Shown here: positions 47,703-57,915 of the stretch, one piece after another | Layout: each line of letters opens with the position of its first letter | Position numbering within the stretch: position 1 is the stretch's first letter | Position numbers and translations under genes: made by a program | Source: Pseudophaeobacter leonis | GTDB lineage: Bacteria > Pseudomonadota > Alphaproteobacteria > Rhodobacterales > Rhodobacteraceae | Direction: 5' to 3' | Assembly (NCBI RefSeq): GCF_002087335.1 | Contig: NZ_MWVJ01000015.1 | Coordinates: forward strand, 1-64,000 | DNA: 64,000 nt | The notes under the pieces: model-generated | What the model was told of the DNA's origin: nothing | What the model saw: only the letters and a program-made list of their open reading frames with translations | Databases searched by the model: none

Positions 47703-49364
47703 ATGCTTCAAATTGATCTCTGGAAAAGGGTCGTAATTTGGCTGGTTTGTGTGACCGGCCTTTTGCTTGCCCTGCCAAACGGTTTTTATACCCGCGTTGA
47801 GCAGTCAAACGACGCCGCCGCGGAAATCATCGCCATGGGCGACACGGCTGAACGTCAGGCACTGGTGGAACAATGGCCGTCTTTTCTGCCATCGTCTCTG
47901 GTCAATCTGGGTTTGGATCTGCGCGGTGGTGCGCATCTTTTGGCCGAAGTGAAGGTCGAAGATGTCTATGCCGCCCGCATGGATGCGCTCTGGCCCGAAG
48001 TGCGCGATGCACTGCGTCCTGAACGTGCGGCCGTTGGCAGCTTTCGGCGTCAGCAGGCCCCCGAGGGCCAGATTCGCCTCAAGATCACCAAGCCGGAAGG
48101 CATGGCACGCGCGCTGGACGTGGTGCGTGGGCTGGCCAATCCGATTACCAGCCTGACTGGGGCCGGGGCCTCGGATATCACGGTGTCCGGTGCCGGTGAC
48201 ATTATCACGATTGAGCTGAGCGAGGCCGAACGTCTTGCCTCTGATGACCGCACCGTGCGCCAGTCGCTGGAAATCGTGCGCCGCCGTATCGACGAGGTTG
48301 GCACCCGCGAGCCGACCATCCAGCGCCAGGGAGCCGACCGGATCCTTATTCAGGTGCCGGGCATTGGCTCAGCCTCCGAGCTGAAAGCCATCATTGGCAC
48401 CACGGCACAGCTGACCTTTAGCCCTGTTGTCGGGCGTGGCTCTGACCCGGACGCGCCTGCCGGTGTTGGCAACAAAGTCATCCCTTCGGTTGATGAGCCG
48501 GGCGCGTATTATACGGTTGAGGCGGCCCCGGTGGTCACCGGCGAGGAGCTGGTGGATGCACAGCCGACCTTTGATCAAAACGGCAGCCCGGCGGGGAATT
48601 TCCGCTTTAACACCTCCGGTGCGCGCAAATTTGGCGACTACACCGCTGAAAACATTGGCTCTCCCTTTGCCATTGTGCTGGATGACGAGGTCGTCTCGGC
48701 GCCGGTGATCCAATCTCATATCCCAGGTGGCTCCGGTATTATCACCGGGAACTTCACCATCGAGGAAAGCACCCATCTGGCGATCCTGTTGCGGGCGGGT
48801 GCCCTGCCTGCCGGGCTGGAATTCCTCGAAGAGCGCACCATCGGGCCAGAGCTGGGCCAGGACAGTATTGATGCCGGCAAGGTTGCCACCATCGTGGCCT
48901 TTGTTGCCGTGCTGGTCTTTATGGCGCTGAGCTATGGTCTGTTCGGCCTCTTTGCCAATGTGGCGCTGATCCTGAACGTGGCACTGATCTTTGGCATTCT
49001 CAGCCTCATTGGCGCGACGCTGACCCTGCCGGGTATCGCTGGTATCGTGCTGACGGTTGGTATGGCGGTTGGCGCCAACGTGCTGATCTTTTAGCGTATT
49101 CGCGAAGAGCTGGAAGCGGGCCGGGGGCCGGCACGTGCCATCGACGAGGGCTACTCCAAGGCGCTGAGCGCCATTCTTGATGCCAATATCACCACCTTCA
49201 TCACCGCCGTTATCCTGTTTGCCATGGGCTCTGGTCCGGTGCGGGGCTTTGCGATCACGCTGGGGCTGGGGATTATGACCGCGGTCTTTACCGCGATCTT
49301 TGTCACCCGGCTTATCATTGTGATGTGGTTTGAACGTCGCCGTCCCAAACAGATTGAGGTGTAA
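47703..49364 (+). CDS. secD: Protein translocase subunit SecD (in-frame TAG)
   Basis: An inner-membrane protein of 553 residues that uses proton motive force to help Sec export. It has an N-terminal helix, the P1 periplasmic domain with LDLRGGAHLLAEV, IVRRRIDEVGTREPTIQRQG, and six C-terminal helices with FIEERTIGPELGQDSI-like EFLEERTIGPELG and TVGMAVGANVLIF. A TAG stands at 49092 where the family has Glu (LIF-E-RIREEL); reading on in the same frame gives the normal SecD end to 49364. No frameshift is needed. secD is important for growth, so a sequence error is likely; recoding is not supported. secF starts three bases after the stop. Confidence 0.95.
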
Positions 49365-49366
49365 TC

Positions 49367-50334
49367 ATGCGGCTTAGACTTGTTCCCAAGGAAACCTCAT
49401 TCGATTTCTTCAGCAAGTGGAAGATCTGGCTGAGTATTTCCGCTCTTATGATGGTTGTGGGGCTGGTGTCCTTTGGCCTGCAGGGGCTGAATTTTGGTCT
49501 CGATTTTCGCGGTGGCACCACGGTTCGGACCGAAAGCACCACGGCGATTGACGTCAAGGTCTACCGCGACGCCATAGCGCCGCTTGAGCTGGGCGATATT
49601 TCAAACACCGAGGTGTTTGATCCTACTTTTGAAGACGACCAGCACGTCGCGATGATCCGCATCCAGGCCCAGGCCGACGGTGAGGCCATTTCCGGCGAGG
49701 TGATCGAAATTCTCAAAGGCGCACTGGACGCGGTGGCGCCGGGCATCAAGTTTGTTTCGGTCGAATCCGTGGGACTCAAGGTCTCAGGCGAGCTGGTGCA
49801 GACGGCGGTTCTGGCCGTGATGCTGGCGATTGGCGCGGTGCTTGTCTATATCTGGCTGCGGTTTGAATGGCAGTTTGCCCTGGGCGCGGTTGTTGCACTG
49901 GTGCATGACGTGGTCCTGACCATCGGCATTTTCTCAGAGTTGCAGATCAAATTCGACCTGGCGATCATTGCGGCCCTGCTCACCATTGTGGGCTATTCGC
50001 TGAACGATACGGTGGTGGTGTTTGACCGGGTGCGCGAAAACCTGCCCGCTATAAGAAAAAGGATCTGGCCGAGGTTTTGAACCTGTCGATCAACGAAACC
50101 CTCAGCCGTACCATGATGACCTCGGTCACAACCCTGTTGGCGCTGATATCGCTCTATGTGCTCGGCGGTGATGTGATCCGTGGCTTTGTCTTTGCGATGA
50201 TCTGGGGCGTTATTGTCGGGACGTATTCGTCGTTCTTTGTCGCCTCGACCATTTTGCTTTGGCTCGGTGTCAAACGCGACTGGAGCAAGCCGAGCAATAC
50301 ATCTGGCAACCAGTTTGCCAATGTGGATGCCTGA
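49367..50334 (+). CDS. secF: Protein translocase subunit SecF (one frameshift)
   Basis: The partner of SecD, about 322 residues with six helices. FGLDFRGGTTVRTESTTAID and FEWQFALGAVVALVHDVVLT are family motifs; VGYSLNDTVVVFDRVRENL is the conserved helix-4 region. One G is missing from a GG pair near 50050; repair joins RENL to ARYKKKDLAEVLNLSINETL. The rest (TLLALISLYVLGGDVIRGF) is normal. It completes the yajC-secD-secF operon; a hairpin follows at 50402. Confidence 0.95.
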
Positions 50335-50401
50335 CGCGCGGGCTTTTGCAGCTGAGCAGACCTTGCCTTTGCCGGGTCGGGTTGGGATGATACTATCTAA
50401 C

Positions 50402-50437
50402 GGAGCCGTGGGAATTTCCTGCGGCTCCAATTGTTTT
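50402..50437 (+). terminator. Possible terminator after secF
   Basis: GGAGCCG and CGGCTCC pair around a 13-base loop containing GGAATTTCC-type self-complementarity, followed by ATTGTTTT. It lies 68 bases after secF. Confidence 0.5.
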
Positions 50438-50508
50438 CAGCCTGCGATTTTGGCACCGCAAGTCTCTGTCCAAGGCAGTGCGCAACAGATCTGAGAAAGG
50501 ACATGCCG

Positions 50509-50862
50509 ATGCAACTCAATGAAGTCACGTTTACCGAGGCAAGGCCGGTCGATGGCTATGGTCCCGGATTTTTTCGCATTGCAGGTCAGGTGCATCAGGG
50601 GGCGGTATTGGCCAGCGCGACCGGAGTTGTCTCCTGGCAGGGCTACGCCGACGATGCGGCGCTTTTGGCGCTGGCGGGCACGGTGGATGTTTTGTTCATC
50701 GGCACTGGCGCTGAGATTGCCCATATCCCGGCGGATCTGCGGCAAAAGCTTGAGGAAGCCGGGCTTGGGCATGAGGTGATGAACTCTCCTGCGGCCTGCC
50801 GGACCTATAATGTGCTGCTCTCTGAGGGGCGGCGCATCGCTCTGGCTGTTCTGCCTGTTTGA
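50509..50862 (+). CDS. Mth938-like domain protein (DUF498 family)
   Basis: A protein of about 117 residues with the Mth938-like fold (VDGYGPGFFRIAGQVHQGAVL; DVLFIGTGAEIAHIPADLR; MNSPAACRTYNVLLSEGRRIA). The family is related to NDUFAF3, a complex I assembly factor in mitochondria, though the bacterial role is unsettled. The ATG at 50509 has AAGG at ideal spacing; an ATG six bases upstream is an alternative. Its place after secDF and before ccmA is shared by related bacteria. Confidence 0.85.
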   Translation: MQLNEVTFTEARPVDGYGPGFFRIAGQVHQGAVLASATGVVSWQGYADDAALLALAGTVDVLFIGTGAEIAHIPADLRQKLEEAGLGHEVMNSPAACRTYNVLLSEGRRIALAVLPV

Positions 50863-51016
50863 GATTGGGCCAGTCTGAGATGGCCCTTAACTTCGGGGAG
50901 CTCACGAGTGAGTTTCTCTGTTTCAGCCGCTCCAGCCTGGGATTTGATCTGCCACAAGGTCTTTGCCGGTGCTTTGTGACTTTTGTGCAGCCAAGCAATG
51001 AGATAAGCCTGTATTC

Positions 51017-51630
51017 ATGACACTGAATGTATCAAATCTGCGCATCGCCCGTGGCGGGATCCCGGTGCTCGACGGGATCAGTTTTGCGCTGAAGCCCGGG
51101 CAGGCTTTGATTCTGCGTGGGCCAAACGGGATCGGCAAAACCACCTTGTTGCGCAGCATTGCCGGGCTGCAGCCGCCGCTGGCCGGAACAGTGACAGGTG
51201 GCGAAGATCAAATCGCCTATGCCGCCCATTCTGATGGGTTGAAACCCGCCCTGACGGTTGCTGAGAACCTCAGCTTCTGGGCCAGCGTTTTTGGCACCCG
51301 CTCCATTGAGGCAGCCCTTGAGGCCTATAACCTCACGGCGTTGCGCAACCGCCCGGCCGGTGCGCTGTCAGCGGGGCAAAAACGTCGGTTGGGCCTGTCG
51401 CGGATGCTGGTCACGGGGCGCGCAATCTGGGTGATGGATGAGCCAACCGTGAGCCTCGATCAGGCCTCTGTCGCACTGTTTGCCACGGCGGTGCGCCACC
51501 ACCTTGCGGCGCAGGGATCGGCCCTGATAGCCACCCATATCGACCTGGGGCTGGATGCGGCGGTGTGGATGTCGGCCCCTATAAGGCCAAACCGGTGGGG
51601 CTGGGTGATTTTGACGGGGCGTTCTTGTGA
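51017..51630 (+). CDS. ccmA: Heme exporter ATP-binding protein CcmA (one frameshift)
   Basis: The ATPase of the CcmABCD complex, which releases heme-bound CcmE in system I cytochrome c maturation. About 204 residues. Walker A is [12 protein letters not shown], the signature [13 protein letters not shown] and Walker [14 protein letters not shown]. The frame breaks near 51565: after repair the C-terminus reads [20 protein letters not shown], stopping at 51630, where it overlaps the ccmB start. Without repair the frame runs on to 51745 with no family similarity. Confidence 0.93.
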
Positions 51631-52283
51631 GAGCGCTCTTGGTGCGGGATCTGGGCCTGGGAGTGCGGGCGGGTGGGGGTTTTGGCCTGGGACTGGCGTT
51701 TTTCCTGATTGTCACCGTGGTGGTGCCGTTTTCTGTTGGGCCTGAATCCGATCTTTTGGCGCGGATCTCCCCCGGTGTTTTGTGGCTGGGCGCGCTGTTG
51801 TCTTGCCTGTTGTCGCTGGATCGCCTGCTGGCGCTTGACTGGGAAGATGGCTCGCTCGACCTGCTGGCCACGGCTCCCTTGCCGCTGGAGGCGGTTGTCA
51901 GCATCAAAGCCCTGGCCCATTGGATCACCACCGGGTTGCCGCTGGTGCTGGCCGCACCTCTGTTGGGGGTGCTGCTGAACCTGCCGCCTGAGGGCTATAT
52001 TTGGGTGGTGATTTCACTGCTTTTGGGCACACCGGCCCTGTCGGTGATTGGCACCTTTGGCGCCGCCCTCACGGTGGGGCTGAAACGCGGCGGGCTGTTG
52101 CTGTCGCTTTTGGTGATGCCGCTCTATGTGCCAACGCTGATCTTTGGCGCCGAGGCCGCGCGGCGCGGTGCTTTGGGCATGGGGGTCGAGACGCCCTTGC
52201 TGATGCTGGCCGGAATTTCCGCAGCAGTTATTGCATTGATGCCCTTTGCCAGCGCCGCTGTCTTGCGTATCAATCTTCGCTAG
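51627..52283 (+). CDS. ccmB: Heme exporter membrane protein CcmB
   Basis: A membrane protein of 218 residues with six helices and the CcmB phrases [21 protein letters not shown] and [15 protein letters not shown]-type [11 protein letters not shown]. It starts with GTG at 51627 inside the end of ccmA, so translation is coupled. The frame is intact. Confidence 0.94.
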   Translation: MRALLVRDLGLGVRAGGGFGLGLAFFLIVTVVVPFSVGPESDLLARISPGVLWLGALLSCLLSLDRLLALDWEDGSLDLLATAPLPLEAVVSIKALAHWITTGLPLVLAAPLLGVLLNLPPEGYIWVVISLLLGTPALSVIGTFGAALTVGLKRGGLLLSLLVMPLYVPTLIFGAEAARRGALGMGVETPLLMLAGISAAVIALMPFASAAVLRINLR

Positions 52284-52322
52284 CTATGTAGTTAACCAAA
52301 CCACGGGAACGAGAGAGCCACT

Positions 52323-53060
52323 ATGTCGATCTGGGAATATGCCAACCCGCGAAAATTCCTGCGGACCTCGGAACGGGTTATGCCTGCTCTCTGGGTCAGC
52401 TCAGCTCTTTTGATGGCTGTGGGGCTGGTCTGGGGGTTCTTTTTCACCCCGGATGACTTCCGGCAGGGATCAACCGTCAAGATTATTTTTCTGCATGTGC
52501 CTGCGGCCCTTATGGCGATCAACGCCTGGTTTATGATGCTGGTGGCCTCGCTGATCTGGGTGATCCGCCGCCACCACGTCAGTGCGCTGGCCGCCAGGGC
52601 CGCAGCACCTGTGGGGATCGTGATGACGCTGATTGCGCTGGCGACGGGCGCCATCTGGGGCCAGCCGATGTGGGGCACCTGGTGGGCCTGGGATCCGCGT
52701 CTGACCTCGTTTCTGGTGCTGTTTTTGTTCTACCTGGGCTATATCGCCCTGTGGGAAGCCATTGATGACCCGGATACAGCCGCCGACCTTACCGCGATCC
52801 TGTGTCTGGTGGGGACGGTTTTTGCCGTGCTCAGCCGCTATGCGGTGAATTTCTGGAACCAGGGGCTGCATCAGGGGGCCTCGCTGTCGCTGGATAAAAA
52901 AGAGAACGTGGCCGATGCCTTTTCCAACCCGCTCTATATCTGCATGATTGGCTTTGGGTTGTTTTTCATCGCCATGGTGTTTTACCGCACCGGCACAGAG
53001 ATCCGGGCCCGGCGGATAAAGGCGCTTTTGGCGCGTGAGCGGCAGGGAGAGTCAGCATGA
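52323..53060 (+). CDS. ccmC: Heme exporter/handling protein CcmC
   Basis: An inner-membrane protein of 245 residues that loads heme onto CcmE. Six helices surround the tryptophan-rich motif WGQPMWGTWWAWDPRLTS, and the heme-ligand His residues lie in FLHVPAA and LHQGASLS. The frame is intact, and its stop overlaps the ccmD start. No ccmE or ccmF is in the window. Confidence 0.95.
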   Translation: MSIWEYANPRKFLRTSERVMPALWVSSALLMAVGLVWGFFFTPDDFRQGSTVKIIFLHVPAALMAINAWFMMLVASLIWVIRRHHVSALAARAAAPVGIVMTLIALATGAIWGQPMWGTWWAWDPRLTSFLVLFLFYLGYIALWEAIDDPDTAADLTAILCLVGTVFAVLSRYAVNFWNQGLHQGASLSLDKKENVADAFSNPLYICMIGFGLFFIAMVFYRTGTEIRARRIKALLARERQGESA

Positions 53061-53215
53061 TGCCAGATCTTGGAAAATACAGCGACACCGTGCTTGCGGC
53101 CTATGGGGCGTCAATCATCCTGCTTGCACTGCTGGTGGGGATGACCCTGTGGCGCGGTCGGCGGGTGCGCCGCGAGATGGATGCGCTGGAACAAAGGATG
53201 CGCCGCGATGGCTAA
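53057..53215 (+). CDS. ccmD: Heme exporter protein CcmD
   Basis: A short protein of 52 residues: a periplasmic start (MMPDLGKYSDTVLAAYG), one membrane helix (ASIILLALLVGMTLWRG) and a basic cytoplasmic tail (RRVRREMDALEQRMRRDG). This is the standard CcmD layout. It overlaps ccmC at its start and ccmG at its end. Confidence 0.88.
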   Translation: MMPDLGKYSDTVLAAYGASIILLALLVGMTLWRGRRVRREMDALEQRMRRDG

Positions 53216-53746
53216 AGTCGCTCCATTGATGGTTCTGCCCATTGTGGTTTTGCCAGCTGTGTCGGGCTTGCGCTGACAGGCATGTACCGGGATGACCCCG
53301 AAAGCCTGCCTTCGGCGCGCGAAGGCCAGCTGGCACCAAAGGTGGAGCTGAGCGCGTTGCCCGGCAAACTCCCCTTTGATGATGCGACCCTGCGCGATGG
53401 CGAAGTAAAGCTGGTCAACTACTGGGCCAGCTGGTGTGCGCCCTGTCGCGTGGAACACCCAAATCTGGAGGCTCTGAAACAAGAGGGCATCAAGATCTAC
53501 GGGGTGAACTACAAGGACCAGCTGGAGAATGCTGCGTCTTTCCTGGCGGAACTGGGCGACCCCTACGCCGCCATTGGTCGCGATGATAAGGGCCGTATGG
53601 CGCTGGACTGGGGCGTTTACGGTGTTCCGGAAACCTATGTGATTGATGGATCCGGCAAAATCATCCTGCGGTTTGCCGGGCCTTTGACCACGCGCGCAAT
53701 CGAAAGCACATTGCGTCCCGCACTGGAAAAAGCGCGCGGCGAATAG
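53208..53746 (+). CDS. ccmG: Thiol:disulfide interchange protein CcmG (DsbE; one frameshift)
   Basis: A membrane-anchored periplasmic thioredoxin of about 179 residues that reduces apocytochrome c thiols before heme attachment. The active site is NYWASWCAPCRVEHPN. GVPETYVIDGSGKIILRFAG holds the cis-Pro region. The ATG at 53208 overlaps ccmD. One T is missing from a T run near 53250; repair joins LPIVV to FASCVGLALTGMYRDDPES. It closes the operon. Confidence 0.93.
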
Positions 53747-53765
53747 CTGCGCGCAACAAAAGTCT

Positions 53766-54104
53766 TCAGCCAAACACCGTCAGATCAAGCGCCAGACCTG
53801 TGCCCAGCCAGATGCCGTGATCTCGGTGGTCTTCCAGCTCATTGCCCGTTTCGGGATGGGCAAAGACCACGAGATCCTGCCGGTTCAGGGCCAGCCAGGG
53901 CAGCAGCTGCGCGAACTGATCCGGGGTGGCACCCAGTTGGCAGGACCACATAGGGTGCGGCCCGACGGCTTTTTCATGCACCCGTCCCATTTTTACACCA
54001 AAGAGTTCAGCGGCTCTTTGGCAAAGGCTGCGTGCGAGCTCAAGGCCGTCGGCATCGAAGTACACATGGGCATGGTAGCCCGTGATAGAGTTGATCTGTT
54101 TCAT
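53766..54104 (-). CDS. DOPA 4,5-dioxygenase family protein
   Basis: A small protein of 112 residues. The start KQINSITGYHAHVYFDAD contains the HxH metal-binding pair of the family, followed by VHEKAVGPHPMWSCQLG and FAHPETGNELEDHRDHGIWLG with further His. Fungal members cleave DOPA; bacterial ones have unknown substrates. The ATG at 54104 was chosen for the conserved start. It converges with ccmG. Confidence 0.82.
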   Translation of the reverse strand: MKQINSITGYHAHVYFDADGLELARSLCQRAAELFGVKMGRVHEKAVGPHPMWSCQLGATPDQFAQLLPWLALNRQDLVVFAHPETGNELEDHRDHGIWLGTGLALDLTVFG

Positions 54105-54180
54105 GCCTGCAGTCTTGCTGTTTTTACCGGTGCAAACAATAGCGTAGCGCTCCACAGTTGATGTGCACAGGGCCTGACAA

Positions 54181-54228
54181 CGCGCTACAGGTCGCGCTAC
54201 AGGTCGCGCTACAGGCCGCGCTACAGGC
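54181..54228 (-). repeat. 12-bp tandem array of four units at an SDR gene end
   Basis: Four near-identical 12-base units (CGCGCTACAGGT or CGCGCTACAGGC) run from 54181 to 54228. Read on the minus strand each contains CTGTAG, and the first copy is the stop codon of the SDR gene, so the gene's stop has been duplicated three times into the spacer. Confidence 0.9.
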
Positions 54229-54922
54229 GGTAGCCGCCGGAGACGCCGAGGATCTCGCCGGTGATGCTGCGGGCGGCTGATGATGCGAGAAAGCGGACCG
54301 CCTGGGCAACGTCATCGGCCTCGGCCAGCCGTCCCAGTGCGGTGTCTTTGACAAACAGCTCTGTCAGCTCCGCGTCGCGCGGCTTTTCTGCCACGGTCAC
54401 AGCCCCGGGGGCGACGGCGCTGACGCGGATGCCGCGCGGCCCAAGCTCTTTTGCCATGCCACGGGTCCACAGATTGAGCCCTGCCTTGCTGGCGCCATAC
54501 GCCACGGCACCTTTGGGCGGCAGTGCTGCGTTAACAGACGAGAGGCTGACGATAGCTGCTCCTGGCTGCAGATGCGGCAAGGCGGCGGACAACAGCGCCG
54601 CAGGCGCCAGAAGATTGATATCCAGAATATCGCGATAGGCGGCGGCGTCAAAGTGATCAAGCGGTGTTGCGGCGGCGCCATCTGCATTGTTGACGATGAC
54701 ATCGAGGCGGCCGAACCGGGCGATCGCCCCATCGACAACCTGCTGTGCCGCGCCGTCCGTGGTGAGGTCGGATTTGAGCGCGAGGATGTCAGGGGCCTCT
54801 TTAAGCAGAGCCTGCGGCGCGGTGTTGTGCCAGGTGATGGCGACATGGTGGTCGGGCACAAAGGCTCGGGCGATGGCGCGGCCAATGCCATATGCGCCGC
54901 CTGTGATAAGAACCGTCTTCAT
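54221..54922 (-). CDS. Short-chain dehydrogenase/reductase family oxidoreductase
   Basis: An NAD(P)-dependent oxidoreductase of 233 residues. VLITGGAYGIGRAIARAF is the cofactor-binding motif, VIVNNADG the NNAG-type motif, VSLSSVNA the catalytic Ser region and YGASKAGLNLW the YxxxK pair. The end TGEILGVSGGYRL is typical. The ATG at 54922 follows GGAGG at ideal distance. It lies between the DOPA-dioxygenase-like gene and acnA. Substrate unknown. Confidence 0.9.
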   Translation of the reverse strand: MKTVLITGGAYGIGRAIARAFVPDHHVAITWHNTAPQALLKEAPDILALKSDLTTDGAAQQVVDGAIARFGRLDVIVNNADGAAATPLDHFDAAAYRDILDINLLAPAALLSAALPHLQPGAAIVSLSSVNAALPPKGAVAYGASKAGLNLWTRGMAKELGPRGIRVSAVAPGAVTVAEKPRDAELTELFVKDTALGRLAEADDVAQAVRFLASSAARSITGEILGVSGGYRL

Positions 54923-55012
54923 GCGCAACCTCCGTGTAGATAAATCCCATGGCCTGTAAACACAGAAGGGCGCCCCAAGGGGCGCCCGTCAAGAGTGAGA
55001 TGTCAGATTGAT

Positions 55013-57695
55013 TTATGACTTGGCAAGGTTGCGCAGCACGTAATGCAGCACACCGACATTTTCGATGTATTCAATCTCGGGTGCCGTATCGATACCGCAC
55101 TTCAGGGTGATCTCTTTGACAGAGCCATCGCCCATTGTGATGGTGCAGGGCACCTCTTGCAGCGGCTTGATGGTGTCGAGGCCAGAGATGGACACGGTTT
55201 CGTCTCCGGTCAGGCCCAGGGACTTGCGGCTGTCGTCACCGGTGAACTCGAACGGGATAACACCCATACCAACCAGGTTGGAACGGTGGATCCGCTCAAA
55301 GCTCTCGGCGATCACGGCCTTGACGCCCAGCAGGGCTGTGCCCTTGGCAGCCCAGTCCCGCGAGGAGCCGGCGCCATACTGTTCACCACCAAAGATCACC
55401 AGCGGCGTGCCGGCGTCCTGATAGGCCATCGAGGCGTCATAGATCGCCATCTGGCTGCCATCGGGGCCTTTGGTATAGCCGCCTTCAACCCCGTCAAGCA
55501 TCTCGTTCTTGATGCGGATATTGGCGAATGTGCCGCGCATCATGATCTGGTGATTGCCCCGGCGTGAGCCATAGGAGTTGAATTCACGGGGCTGCACCTG
55601 ACGCTCGGTCAGATATTTGCCCGCAGGTGTGGTGGTGGCAAAGCTGCCGGCCGGAGAGATGTGGTCGGTGGTGGCCATATCGCCCAGAATTGCCAGAACC
55701 TTGGCGCCTGTCACGTTGGAGATGGTGCCGGGCTCGCTGCTCATACCCTGGAAGTAAGGTGGGTTCTGGATATAGGTCGAGGCGGAGGGCCAATCGTATG
55801 TTTCCTGATCCGGAACATCGACAGCCTGCCACTTTTCGTCGCCTTTGAAGACGTCGGCATATTTCGACAAGAAGGCCTCACGGGTGACAGTCGCCTGCAC
55901 CAGATCTGCAACTTCCTGCGTGCTGGGCCAGATGTCTTTCAGGTAGACGTCATTGCCGTCACGGTCCTGACCGATCACATCGGTTGCGAGGTTGATGTCC
56001 AGCGTGCCGGCCAGCGCATAGGCCACAACCAGCGGCGGTGAGGCCAGGTAGTTGGCGCGCACATCAGGGCTGATACGGCCTTCAAAGTTGCGGTTGCCCG
56101 ACAGAACAGAGGTCGCAACCAGATCGCCTTCGGCAATGGCTTCGGAGATTTCCGACTGGATTGGGCCCGAGTTACCAATACATGTGGTGCAGCCATAGCC
56201 AACAAGGTTAAAGCCAACCGCATCGAGGTCTTTTTGCAGATCAGCCGCTTCGAGATAGGCCGAAACAACCTGCGAGCCGGGGGCCAGCGAGGTTTTAACC
56301 CAGGGTTTTCGATCCATGCCCAGAGCGGCGGCTTTGCGGGCAACAAGACCGGCGCCGATCATCACATAGGGGTTCGACGTGTTGGTACAGGAGGTGATCG
56401 AGGCGATCACGACCTTGCCGCTTTCCATGGTGTAGTCTTCGCCTTTGACAGCGACTTCTTTGCCCATGGGACGCTTAAAGGTCTCTTCCATCTCGCGACG
56501 GAAGGCGGTCTGGCCGTGGTCAGCGCAACATAGTCCTGCGGACGTTTCGGACCCGAGATGGCGGGAACGATGCTGCCCATGCGAGATGCATGGTGTCGGT
56601 GTAGATCGGAGCATAGTCCGCATCACGCCAGAAACCGTTTGCCTTGGCATAGGCCTCAACAAGGGCAATACGATCCTTATCGCGGCCGGTGTTTTCCAGA
56701 TAGCGGATGGTTTCCGCATCAATCGGGAAGAAGCCACAGGTGGCACCGTACTCAGGCGCCATATTGGCGATTGTCGCCCGGTCGGCCAGCGGCAGACGAT
56801 CAAGACCGGCACCGTAGAATTCGACGAACTTGCCAACAACGCCCTTGGCGCGCAGCATTTCGACAACTTTCAGCACGAGGTCAGTCCCGGTGGTGCCTTC
56901 GACCATGGCGCCTGTCAGCTCAAATCCGACAACTTCGGGGATCAGCATCGAGATTGGCTGGCCCAGCATGGCAGCTTCGGCCTCAATACCGCCAACACCC
57001 CAGCCCAGAACGGCGGCGCCGTTGACCATGGTGGTGTGGCTGTCGGGGCCCACCAGCGTATCAGGGTAGGCGACTTCATTGCCGTCCTGGTCCGTGTCGG
57101 TCCAGACTGTCTGTGCCAGATATTCCAGGTTCACCTGGTGGCAGATACCGGTTCCGGGGGGGACCACGCGGAAGTTGTTAAAGGCGGTTTGGCCCCATTT
57201 CAGGAAGGTATAGCGCTCCATGTTGCGCTCATTTTCACGGTCAACGTTCATCTGGAACGCGGTGGGTTGCCGAACTCGTCGATCATCACCGAGTGGTCAA
57301 TCACCAGATCAACCGGCACCAGCGGGTTGATCTTGGTGGCGTCACCGCCCAGCGATTTGATGCCGTCGCGCATGGCTGCAAGATCCACAACGGCGGGAAC
57401 CGGTGAAATCCTGCATCAGAACGCGGGCAGGGCGATAGGCGATTTCGCGGGGGTTCTTGCCACCATTGGCACCCCATTCGGCAAAGGCTTTGATATCCTC
57501 TACCGAGACCGAAAAGCCGCCGTCCTCAAAACGCAGCATGTTTTCCAGCACAACCTTCAGGGCTGCCGGCAGTTTCGAAAAGTCTCCGAGACCCGCTTCG
57601 GTTGCGGCGGGGATCGAGAAAAATGAGATTGATTTGCCACCTGCGCTCAAGCTGCGGCGCGGTTTTGCATTGTTCTGTCCGACGGTAATAGGCAT
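55013..57695 (-). CDS. acnA: Aconitate hydratase AcnA (four or more frame breaks)
   Basis: A 4Fe-4S enzyme of about 895 residues that interconverts citrate and isocitrate. Visible parts in order are the start [59 protein letters not shown], the cluster Cys in [19 protein letters not shown] and [20 protein letters not shown], and the C-terminal [13 protein letters not shown] and [12 protein letters not shown]. Frames break near 57400, 57265, 56570 and 56515; each side continues the same protein. Four breaks in 2.7 kb of a central enzyme favour sequence error. It is divergent from DUF1223. Confidence 0.93.
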
Positions 57696-57774
57696 TTTGG
57701 CCTCCCTCTGGAGTGTGAATTAGGGAATTCGCTGCATGCTATCTGCATCAGGTTACTCTTTCGTTCAATAGCTG

Positions 57775-57796
57775 AAACGCCGCAGGGGGCGTTTTT
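57775..57796 (+). terminator. Orphan terminator-like hairpin between divergent genes
   Basis: AAACGCC and GGCGTTT pair around GCAGGG and end in five T on the plus strand. No plus-strand gene ends here: acnA leads left and the DUF1223 gene starts at 57916. Confidence 0.55.
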
Positions 57797-57915
57797 GTAT
57801 GCGATAGTACACAAATTTTTCATCAAAGCGCTCTCGCCGGGCTCAAGAAGGAGTGATTGGCGTTAATTTGCGGGGCGAAGTAGATCTGAAGGGTCTGCAA
57901 CAGAAAGATCCGGAT

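Noticed and set aside
49092-49094. Possible recoding of TAG as pyrrolysine in secD
   Set aside because: The family residue is Glu, there is no context for recoding, and nearby genes show many simple sequence errors.
53766-54104. Longer version of the DOPA-dioxygenase-like gene starting at 54155
   Set aside because: The extra N-terminal residues are not family-like and the ATG at 54104 gives the conserved start.
56445-57626. A 393-codon open frame antisense to acnA
   Set aside because: The acnA motifs on the other strand are unmistakable despite their frame breaks; the antisense frame has no domain character.
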